Of a DNA stretch of 34,780 nucleotides, positions 8,788 to 16,621 are shown in pieces (position 1 is the first letter of the stretch; each line of letters starts with the position of its first letter). The notes below the pieces were generated by a model, which was not told the origin of the DNA, made no database searches, and saw only the letters and a program-made list of their open reading frames with translations. Position numbers and translations under genes: made by a program. This stretch comes from Dehalococcoidia bacterium (GTDB taxonomy: Bacteria; Chloroflexota; Dehalococcoidia; Dehalococcoidales; UBA3254). Location of the stretch: the NCBI GenBank assembly GCA_025361145.1, contig JANYAV010000014.1:148741-183520 (forward strand), in the 5' to 3' direction.

Positions 8788-10134
8788 ATGCCGCTTACCG
8801 GAATAGAGATTTTTAAATTACTGCCCAAGACCAACTGCGGAAAGTGCGGAGTCCCTACCTGTCTTGCGTTTGCTATGCAGTTGGCTGCCGGCAAGGCCGA
8901 CCTCAATGCCTGCCCTACCGTTTCCGAAGAAACTAAAGCCAAATTATCTGAAGCTTCCGCACCGCCTATCCGGCCTTTAACCATAGGTACCGGTAACCGG
9001 GCTATTAAAGTAGGCGGAGAAACCGTTTTGTTTCGCCATGAAAAGAGATTTGAAAATCCTACCGGTTTGGCTATATTAATCACTGACACAATGGCAGAGT
9101 CTGATGTTGAAGCCCGCATCAACCGACTCAACAATCTGATCTATGATAGAGTAGGTTTGACACTGAGACCTGAGATGGCGGCTTTAAGGGCTGATTCGGG
9201 TAAAGTTGAATCTTTTGTAGCCTTGATCAATAAGGTCAAAACCCAAAGCGATTGCTCGCTGATATTAATCAGCCAGGATGCGGATATTTTAACAGCCGGA
9301 GTGAAAGCCTGTGCTGAACGAAAACCTTTAATCTATGCGGCGACTGCAGCTAATGCGGCCACCATTGGCGCGTTGGCCAGAGAAGCCGGATGCCCTGTCG
9401 CAGTCAAAGGCGCTAATCTGGATGAGATCGCCGGCCTTACCGATCAATTGACCAAAATAGGCATCAAAGATATAGTAATTGACTCAGGAGCCCGCTCGGT
9501 TAAACAGGTTTTTGAAGATCAGATTTTTATCCGCAAAGCTGCCCTCGCCAAAACACGTTCACTAGGTTTCCCAACCATCGTCTTTGCCTGCGATATGACA
9601 CAAGATCCTATGAAGGAAGCCTTAATTGCCTCTTTGGCCATCGCTAAATACGCTGCTATTGTGGTGCTGTCTGACTTCCAGGGGCATGCTTTGTTTCCGC
9701 TTTTGGTAGAACGCTTGAACCTTTATACCGATCCGCAGAAACCTTTGGCGACTAAAGAGGGGATCTATGAGATCGGCGGACCTAATGAAAATTCACCTGT
9801 ACTTCTGACTTCTAACTTCTCTCTGACCTATTTCATCGTGTCGGGGGAAATTGAAAATAGTAAGGTTCCTGCCTACCTTCTGGTTAAAGATACTGAAGGC
9901 CTTTCGGTGATGACTGCTTGGGCAGCCGGTAAATTCGTGGCGGATGTTATCGCACCCTTCGTCAAGAAATGCGGCATTACCGATAAAATTAAACACCGCA
10001 AGCTAATAATCCCCGGCTACGCTGCGTCTGAAAGCGGCGGACTGGAAGAAGAATTGCCAGATTGGAAAATAGAAGTTGGTCCCCGAGAAGCCGCCCATAT
10101 TCCGGCGTATCTAAAAACCTGGAAAGCCCAGTAA
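8788..10134 (+). CDS. acsC: Corrinoid iron-sulfur protein large (gamma) subunit AcsC
   Basis: A 448-residue large subunit of the corrinoid iron-sulfur protein. The N-terminal [4Fe-4S] domain has C17, C20, C25 and C42 (TNCGKCGVPTC ... NACP), as in CdhE/AcsC. A TIM barrel follows, and the C-terminal part (about 330-448, ending in PREAAHIPAYLKTWKAQ) corresponds to the cobamide-binding domain. The N-terminal cluster relays electrons for reductive activation by RACo. It is 25 bases after acsB with an AAAGGAGA ribosome site, and 10 bases before acsE. Confidence 0.95.
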   Translation: MPLTGIEIFKLLPKTNCGKCGVPTCLAFAMQLAAGKADLNACPTVSEETKAKLSEASAPPIRPLTIGTGNRAIKVGGETVLFRHEKRFENPTGLAILITDTMAESDVEARINRLNNLIYDRVGLTLRPEMAALRADSGKVESFVALINKVKTQSDCSLILISQDADILTAGVKACAERKPLIYAATAANAATIGALAREAGCPVAVKGANLDEIAGLTDQLTKIGIKDIVIDSGARSVKQVFEDQIFIRKAALAKTRSLGFPTIVFACDMTQDPMKEALIASLAIAKYAAIVVLSDFQGHALFPLLVERLNLYTDPQKPLATKEGIYEIGGPNENSPVLLTSNFSLTYFIVSGEIENSKVPAYLLVKDTEGLSVMTAWAAGKFVADVIAPFVKKCGITDKIKHRKLIIPGYAASESGGLEEELPDWKIEVGPREAAHIPAYLKTWKAQ

Positions 10135-10144
10135 GGAGCGGAAA

Positions 10145-11023
10145 ATGATTTTAATTGGTGAAAACCTGAATATCATGTCCAAAACCCTGGGTCCAGCTTT
10201 AAAAGAGAGACAGTCCGCTGCAGTTCAGGAAATGGCCATGGCTCAAAATGCTGTTGATGTCGATTATATCGATCTTAATATTGGCCCTGCCCGAAAATCG
10301 GGCGAAGAATTTATGGCCTGGACTGTACAGACTGTTCAAGCAGTTACCGCTAAACCTCTTTCTCTGGACTCCACTAACCTGACTGCTGTAGAAGCTGGAT
10401 TGAAGGTCTGCAAGAGCAAAGCTTTAATTAACTCCATCTCCCTTCAACCTGACCGCATCGAAACCGGCTTGCCGTTGGTTAACAAATATAACGCTGATAT
10501 GATTGGGCTCCTTTGGGGTGTCGAGGGCATGCCCCGTGACGCTAATGAACGTTGTATGCTGGCCGTTGATCTGGTTTACAAAGCCAACGCCGCTGGAATC
10601 ACCAATGAAAAAATCTGGATCGACCCTATTGCTACCCCGGTAAGTGGGGAAATTAACCAATTGAAAGCCTGCTTTGAGTTTATGACCATGTTAAGTGACA
10701 TAGCTCCAGGCTGCAAATCAGTGGTTGGGCTTTCTAATGTTTCTAACGGCACTCCGGTTGATTTGAGGCCTTATTTAAATCGAACCTTTCTAGTAATGTT
10801 GTCTAGATACGGCCTTTATAGTGCTATTGTGGATGCCTTTGATCAAGAATTGATCGACATCGCTCGGGGTAGAAGGCCGGAGATTACTCAATTAATTCAC
10901 AACCTGATGGATGGCAATTCACCTGATCCCAAATCGCTTTCTCCCGAAGCCATGAAATATTACAAAACAGTGCGGGTTCTAACCGGTGAAAGCCTTTATT
11001 CACATTCCTGGCTGGATATTTAA
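10145..11023 (+). CDS. acsE: Methyl-THF:corrinoid iron-sulfur protein methyltransferase AcsE
   Basis: A 292-residue pterin-binding TIM barrel of the dihydropteroate-synthase fold. Visible motifs are ILIGENLNIMS at the N-terminus, YIDLNIGPARKSG (pterin pocket), LSLDSTNLTAVEAGL, the strand IWIDPIATPVSG, and VVGLSNVSNG. It transfers the methyl group of 5-methyl-THF to Co(I) of AcsCD. It is slightly longer than the Moorella enzyme as I recall it. A GGAGCGG ribosome site lies just before ATG 10145, and it is the last gene of the tight CODH/ACS run; 115 bases without a clear terminator follow. Confidence 0.94.
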   Translation: MILIGENLNIMSKTLGPALKERQSAAVQEMAMAQNAVDVDYIDLNIGPARKSGEEFMAWTVQTVQAVTAKPLSLDSTNLTAVEAGLKVCKSKALINSISLQPDRIETGLPLVNKYNADMIGLLWGVEGMPRDANERCMLAVDLVYKANAAGITNEKIWIDPIATPVSGEINQLKACFEFMTMLSDIAPGCKSVVGLSNVSNGTPVDLRPYLNRTFLVMLSRYGLYSAIVDAFDQELIDIARGRRPEITQLIHNLMDGNSPDPKSLSPEAMKYYKTVRVLTGESLYSHSWLDI

Positions 11024-11138
11024 CCTTTCTCCTTTTTCGGTTTTTTTCTCCCCTTGTGTGAGTGAGGAATTAAAGGCGAGGGGTACTCCATGTTGAATAA
11101 AGTGGGAAAAATTAAGGTAAATATATAAAAAGGTAATT

Positions 11139-11813
11139 ATGAGCGAAGGTCTGGAACATCCGACGATTCCCTTGCCTGACCAAAAGAATTTTGAAGTGGC
11201 TTATGGTCTAGCTCTCAAACTTGCCTCAGAAATACTGGCCTCAGAATCTAATATAGAAGAATTATGCCGCCGTTCCGGATCTGCGTTTATTTCTCAAAAT
11301 AACAATCCTGCTATTCAGTTGAATTACCTCAATAGCCCATACCTGATCAGTCTGCCAGACGTGATTATCAGCCTGGCCAAAAATCCCACACCGGTTGAGA
11401 TTAGAGATAAAATATTGATTTTGCATTACCTGCTGACATCATCCGGGGAACCTCTCTCTAGCGAGCTAATTTCCTTTAAAGAACTGGGAGAAGGCCTGGC
11501 TTATTATCCTACCTTTGCCCAACGCTCCATCCGGCCTTTGATAACCTACTTCGGCAGCCAGCCTGAGAAAATGCTCAGCTCGACAGCCGCACTGGGAGGA
11601 GTAAAATCCTCTTTTGGGAACTTCTCCGTAACCATACCCGCTTTTGATAAAGTTCCCATAACTCTGATAATTTGGCAGGGCGACGAAGAATTCCCTCCAG
11701 ACGCCAATATATTGTTTGATCGGCTTGCCCTCGATTATTTACCCATGGAAGATTTGATAGTTTTATGTCAAACAATCGTCTGGAAAATGATTAAATTTTT
11801 ACAGTCGAGATAA
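11139..11813 (+). CDS. DUF3786-like protein
   Basis: A 224-residue soluble protein resembling the DUF3786 family: an N-terminal helical part, a central block YYPTFAQRSIRPLITYFG, then a C-terminal block with FDKVPITLIIWQGDEEF and DANILFDRLALDYLPMEDL. DUF3786 proteins occur in strict anaerobes, often near corrinoid or iron-sulfur enzymes (family knowledge); no biochemical function is established that I know of. Neither metal-binding cysteine clusters nor a signal peptide are visible. It lies between acsE and a flavodoxin gene in the same direction, so it may be an extension of the Wood-Ljungdahl gene set. Confidence 0.72.
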   Translation: MSEGLEHPTIPLPDQKNFEVAYGLALKLASEILASESNIEELCRRSGSAFISQNNNPAIQLNYLNSPYLISLPDVIISLAKNPTPVEIRDKILILHYLLTSSGEPLSSELISFKELGEGLAYYPTFAQRSIRPLITYFGSQPEKMLSSTAALGGVKSSFGNFSVTIPAFDKVPITLIIWQGDEEFPPDANILFDRLALDYLPMEDLIVLCQTIVWKMIKFLQSR

Positions 11814-11824
11814 GGAGACCGGAC

Positions 11825-12271
11825 ATGAAAAAGGTTCTGATCGCCTATTTTTCTCTCAGCGGTAATACCGAAAAGATGGCTGAATTTATTGCTGAAGGCG
11901 TGCGCTTTACCGGGAACCAGGCTGAAACGCGCAAAATTAGCACTCTTAAAACGATCACTGACCTGAACGGTTACGACGGCTATATTTTTGGCTCTCCTAC
12001 TTATCATCTAGAAATGGCGGAACCCTTTAAAACCTTTCTTTTCCTTTGCCGCAAAGCTGACCTGGCGTGTAAACCAGCGGGTGCTTTCGGTTCTTACACT
12101 CACACGGGTAACGCTCCCGCTCAGATCTTGGACACCATGCAGTATGTCTTTAAAATGCAGCCCTTTGAACTTGGCTCTCTTAAAATATTAGAAAGAGCTC
12201 TGGCCAACCGAGAAGCACTTAAGGCCTGTCAGGACTATGGCAAAGTGTTCGGGGAGAAACTTGGCAATTAG
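11825..12271 (+). CDS. Flavodoxin family protein
   Basis: A 148-residue single-domain flavodoxin. The FMN phosphate loop is FSLSGNTEKMA, about residues 10-20. The next loops are YIFGSPTYHLEMAEPF and a GAFGSYTHTGNAP segment that would contact the isoalloxazine ring. It has a GGAGACC ribosome site 4-5 bases before ATG 11825. It most likely carries single low-potential electrons. Placed directly upstream of the formate dehydrogenase and downstream of the CODH/ACS genes, it could replace ferredoxin for CODH, RACo or the FDH flavin module. That pairing is inferred from position. Confidence 0.85.
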   Translation: MKKVLIAYFSLSGNTEKMAEFIAEGVRFTGNQAETRKISTLKTITDLNGYDGYIFGSPTYHLEMAEPFKTFLFLCRKADLACKPAGAFGSYTHTGNAPAQILDTMQYVFKMQPFELGSLKILERALANREALKACQDYGKVFGEKLGN

Positions 12272-12325
12272 ATATTAATTTTCCTTATTATTTGTGAATC
12301 CTATTAACATGGAAAGTGAGTTGAC

Positions 12326-15300
12326 ATGGAAGATATTATTTTAAGTATTGATGGGAAAGAAATCCGAACAGACAGCTCTCAGACTGTCTTTGAAGCAGCC
12401 AGAAATGCTGCTATCTATATTCCCGCTCTCTGTAACTATCCTGGTCTGGCGCCTTTACCTGATATCGCACCAGATATGTCATGTCAATTATGCATCGTGG
12501 AGATAGATAGCCAGATTGTTCTTTCCTGTAACACCCTGGCTGCTTCTGGCATGAGAGTAAATACCCGTACATCACAAATACAGGAGCTCAGGCGCAAGAT
12601 CCTCACAGATATACTTCGCCGCTATCCCATTGATACTCTTAAAAAAGACTTGCCTGAAAGCCGCGAACTACAGAAAGCTATTGATTACGTTGGGATTAGT
12701 GAATTACCTGCTTCTATTAGTAGACAGTTACCAGTGCGGGATGACAGCCCATTCTTTATCCGGGACAACAACCGCTGCATTCTCTGTTCGCGCTGTGTAC
12801 GTGTCTGCCAGGACATACGTCTAAATAAGGCAATCGAGTTTGCTTATCCCTGTTATAAAGCTTGTCCTGCAGGGATAGATATTCCCCGCTACATACGAGC
12901 TGTCGAACGTGGCCGTCCCAGCGTTGCTTTAGCCATAATACGTGAAAAAGTGCCTTTCCCAGGGGTTCTGGGAAGGGTCTGTATACATCCTTGCGAGCAA
13001 GCTTGCCAGCGCGGCAAAACTGTGGATAAACCACTCCATATACGGTTACTCAAACGATTTGCAGCCGATCACGGAGATGAGTCCTGGAAGAAACTGTCCA
13101 GGCATTTGCCGGATTCCGGAAAGAAGGTTGCAGTTGTTGGGGCAGGTCCCGCCAGCTTAACGGTTGCTTATTATTTGGCCAAATCAGGTCATAAAGTGAC
13201 CGTATTTGAAGCGCAGTCCCGGCCGGGCGGAATGATGTGGATGGGAATACCGGAATATCGCTTACCGCGTCAAGTTCTTGAAGGAGAAATCAAGGAAATC
13301 TTAGACGCTGGCGTCGAATTAATAGTTGATAGTCGGGTAAATTCTCTCGAGCCACTTTTCGACCAGGGTTATAACGCTGTCTTCCTGGGAATAGGAGCTC
13401 ATCAGGGCATGAAACTCGGTGTCGAAGGCGAGAATTTACCAGGGGTGATCGAAGCTGCTGAGTTCTTAAGGCAAGGTAATCTGGGAGAGAAAATAGAAGT
13501 AGGTGGCCGGGTTGGAGTGGTTGGTGGTGGCAATGTGGCTATTGATGCCGCCAGAATGTCACTTCGTTTTGGGGCTAATAAAGTAATTGTTTTCTACCGC
13601 CGGACCCGGGCTGAAATGCCTGCTGCTGATGAAGAAATAGAAGCTGCTTTGGCCGAAGGCATAGAAATACTCTATCTAACTGCTCCTGCTAAAGTCACTC
13701 GATCTAACGGAGTGTTACAGCTTGTCTGCCTGCGAATGAAATTGGGTGATCCCGATGCCAGTGGTAGACCGCGCCCGGAACCAGTGGAAGGGAGTGAGTT
13801 CATCACCGAATTCGATACTTTGCTGGTTGCTATTGGGCAGAAACCTGATTTACCGGTTGATCTGCAAGTTGAAGTCGGCAAAGGTAACGTTATTAAAATA
13901 GACGCTGATATGATGACCTCTAGAAAGGGCGTCTTTTCCGGAGGCGATTGCGTCAGTGGTCCGGCTTCGGTTATCGAAGCTATTGATGCAGGAAGAAAAG
14001 CGGCTGAATCTATTGACCGCTATTTGGGTGGAAAAGGAGATATATCCGAGTCGCTGGTTAACTTAAACGAATCTTTAGTTTTTCCTCCGGAAAAAGTTTC
14101 CCAGGAACAATTAGCAGAGGTTTCCCTTTTACCACCTGATAAAAGAGCAACCAATTTTAACGAAGTAGAATTGCCCTGGGATCGGGAGACAGCAACTTCT
14201 GAAGCTAAACGCTGCTTACGCTGTTACGTCATTGCCCCTCCCAATGATAAAGTCCTAAAGGATGCTGACTGTGAGTTTTGCGGTGCATGTGTTGATGCCT
14301 GCCCGACCGGTGCTTTACTTGAACGTAGAGGTCTAGTATCCGGTACAATTGATAAGGTTGTCTCAACTACTTGTCCATACTGCGGTACCGGATGTCAGCT
14401 TGACCTGGAAATTAAGGATGAAACGATCCAACGGGTTATTCCAGCTTATGGTGCATCCAACCGCGGCCAGGCTTGTGTTAAGGGCAAATTTGGTTTGGAG
14501 TATATTCACAGTCCTGATCGGCTTACCCACCCTCTTATTAATAGAAACGGACAATTTGAAACAGCCAGTTGGGATGAAGCTATTGACCTCATTGCTGAAA
14601 AATTTTCTACCTTTAAACCTGATGAAATTGCCGTTGTAGCGTCTTCAAGGGCTTCCAACGAAGATAACTACGTCGCACAGAAATTCGCGAGGGCGGTATT
14701 GCATACCAACAACGTCGATAACTGTGCCCGGGTCTGACACGCCCCAACGTTGGCCGGTCTGGCCAACACTTTCGGCTCTGGAGCAATGACCAATAACATT
14801 GAAGATATTGGTAATGCTGGTTGTATTATGTCAATCGGCAGCAATACCACCGCCGCCCATCCTATTATCGGCCTCAAGGTTAAGCAATCTGTGAAGCAGG
14901 GAGCCAAATTGATCGTGGTTAATCCCCGTGAAATAAAGCTAGTGCGCAACGCCGATCTCTGGTTGAGACTTAAGCCCGGCACCGATGTAGCCTTAATTAT
15001 GGGCATGATTCGCCTGATTCTGGAATCCGGACTGCAAGACCAGAAATTTATTGATGAAAAATGTGAAAACTTCTCTGCGTTACAAGAGTCACTGAAAGCC
15101 TTTCCTTTGGATAGGGTCGCTGCGATTACTGAATTGCCTTCCGAACAAATAATTGCCGCCGCCAAAATGTATGCCAGCTGCGGACCTTCCGCTATCTTAT
15201 ACACTCTCGGTATTACGGAACATACTCACGGCACGGATAGCGTGATGGCACTGGCCAATTTGGCCATGGTAACTGGTAACGTAGGTAAACCAGGCAGCGG

Positions 15301-16372
15301 AGTCAATCCCCTACGTGGCCAGAACAACGTGCAGGGCGCCTGCGACATGGGAGCCTTGCCCAATCTGTTCCCAGGTTATCAGTCTGTGACCAATCCGGAT
15401 ATCAGGGCTAAATTTGAAAAAGCCTGGGGCTGTTCCCTCAATCCACAACCCGGCCTGCCTTTAACCTTTATGTATAAGGCTGCCGCAGAAAAGAAGCTTA
15501 AAGCTATGTACCTTGTAGGTGAGGATCCGGTTTTAAGTGAACCCGATATGAATCATACCATCCAATCACTGAAAAGCCTCGATTTCCTGGTCGTGCAAGA
15601 CATCTTTATGAGTGAGACAGCTAAACTGGCGGATGTAGTTCTGCCTGCAGCCGGCTTTGCCTCTGATGACGGCACTTTTACCAATACCGAACGCCGCGTT
15701 CAGCGGGTCAGAAAAGCCGTGCCTCCTCCGGGACAAGCTAAACCTGATTGGGAAATTGCCTGTTTGATCGCTCATAAAATGGGTGCTAAAGGATTCGAGT
15801 ACACCCATGCCAGCGAAATCTGGCAAGAGATGACCGCTTTGACTCCTAACTTCTCCGGTATTAGCTACGAACGTTTAGAAGAAGAATTCGGCTTGCAGTG
15901 GCCCTGCACTTCTGCCGAACATCCGGGTACCTGTATCTTGCACACACATGGTTTTACCAGAGGCAAAGGAAAATTCACACCAATCAGTTATCGGCCTTCA
16001 GCCGAGTTGACCGATAAGGACTATCCTTTGATTTTAACCACCGAGCGCAGTATTTATCATTACCATACCGGCACTATGACTCGGAAGGTGCCCGGTTTAA
16101 ATCTTTTGAGAAGCGAAGAACTGGTCGAGATAAATCCATTCGACGCCGCTGATCTGGGTATACAGCAAGGAGATTGGGTTACAGTCACTTCTCGCCGCGG
16201 CCAGGTGGACTCAAGAGCCAAAATAACCACCGATTCACCCAAAGGTGTCGTTTGTATGACTTTCCATTTCAGTGAAAGCCCCACCAATGCCCTGACTAAC
16301 TCTGCCCTGGATCCCATATCTTTTACACCGGAGTATAAGGTCTGCGCGGTTAAAGTAACAAAGAAGACTTAA
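12326..16372 (+). CDS. fdhA: Selenocysteine formate dehydrogenase with nested GltD-like FAD/NAD(P)H module
   Basis: One 1348-residue gene read through UGA at residue 804 (ARV-U-HAPTLAGL). Order of parts: 2Fe-2S domain (C36, C53, C56, C68); first [4Fe-4S] motif C151/154/157/161; then a GltD-like module at about 175-632, starting with C176/C180 and C219/C223/C227, with FAD motif VGAGPAS near 271 and NAD(P) motif VGVVGGGNVAIDAAR near 396, ending EAKRCLRC. The second [4Fe-4S] motif is C649/652/655/659, and the molybdopterin domain begins with CPYCGTGC (683-690). The C-terminal MoCo domain ends near ICAVKV-type strands. It should interconvert CO2/formate with NAD(P)H, the first step of the methyl branch. 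An automatic caller would split it into two genes, the second from a false TTG at 14750. Both halves share one frame, so no frameshift is needed. Confidence 0.93.
14735..14737 (+). other. In-frame UGA selenocysteine codon of the formate dehydrogenase
   Basis: TGA interrupts a reading frame that stays open and homologous on both sides. The flanking residues NCARV-U-HAPTLAGL match the active-site context of selenocysteine formate dehydrogenases (NCARV-U-HGPSVAGL in E. coli FdhH, from memory). The selenocysteine is the expected molybdenum ligand and the next residue is the conserved catalytic His. Confidence 0.95.
14738..14767 (+). promoter_or_regulatory. bSECIS element for selenocysteine insertion
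   Basis: Directly after the UGA is a perfect hairpin: GTTGGCC (14749-14755), loop GGTCT (14756-14760), GGCCAAC (14761-14767). The loop contains the GGU that SelB recognises and is the same as the E. coli fdhF apical loop, and it begins 18 bases after the UGA, the same spacing as in fdhF (both from memory). It would recruit SelB with Sec-tRNA. No sel genes lie in this window. Confidence 0.9.
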
Positions 16373-16402
16373 GCCTGGGGCATGTCCTCTCCCTTGACTT
16401 AA

Positions 16403-16540
16403 TGGACGCAAGAGACCAAACAGACGGATTTTAAGCTAAAGGAGCTTTTCGACAAAGTCACCGTTGGGCTAATCGTCACCTGGACGATAATGGTGCAGTA
16501 TTACTTCAGGAAGAAGAAGGGGGAGAAAACGAAAGGGTAG
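16403..16540 (+). pseudogene. Possible remnant of a small membrane-peptide gene
   Basis: A frame open from 16403 to a TAG at 16538-16540 encodes about 45 residues with no ATG, GTG or TTG until well inside. It reads FKLKELFDKV, then a hydrophobic stretch VGLIVTWTIMVQYYF, then a Lys-rich end. This one-helix layout with a basic tail is protein-like, but there is no start and no ribosome site, so a decayed gene or chance are the two readings. It sits just downstream of the formate dehydrogenase. Confidence 0.3.
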
Positions 16541-16559
16541 TTGAAACGAGCACACATAC

Positions 16560-16585
16560 AATGGGACAAATATAGATGTCCCATT
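16560..16585. terminator. Hairpin between convergent genes, probable bidirectional terminator
   Basis: Nine-base inverted repeat AATGGGACA (16560-16568) and TGTCCCATT (16577-16585) with an 8-base loop, between the end of the formate dehydrogenase gene and the end of the convergent surface-protein gene. T-runs on either side are poor, so termination efficiency is uncertain. Confidence 0.55.
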
Positions 16586-16621
16586 ATTAGATAATTGTAA
16601 CTCTATTTAAGGTTCGATATT

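Noticed and set aside
11024-11138. Intrinsic terminator after acsE
   Set aside because: There is a T-rich run but only a four-base stem (AACC/GGTT) can form, so termination here is not supported.
14750-16372. A separate 540-aa molybdopterin oxidoreductase gene starting at TTG 14750
   Set aside because: The TTG lies inside the SECIS stem, no ribosome site precedes it, and the frame continues the upstream protein through the selenocysteine UGA.
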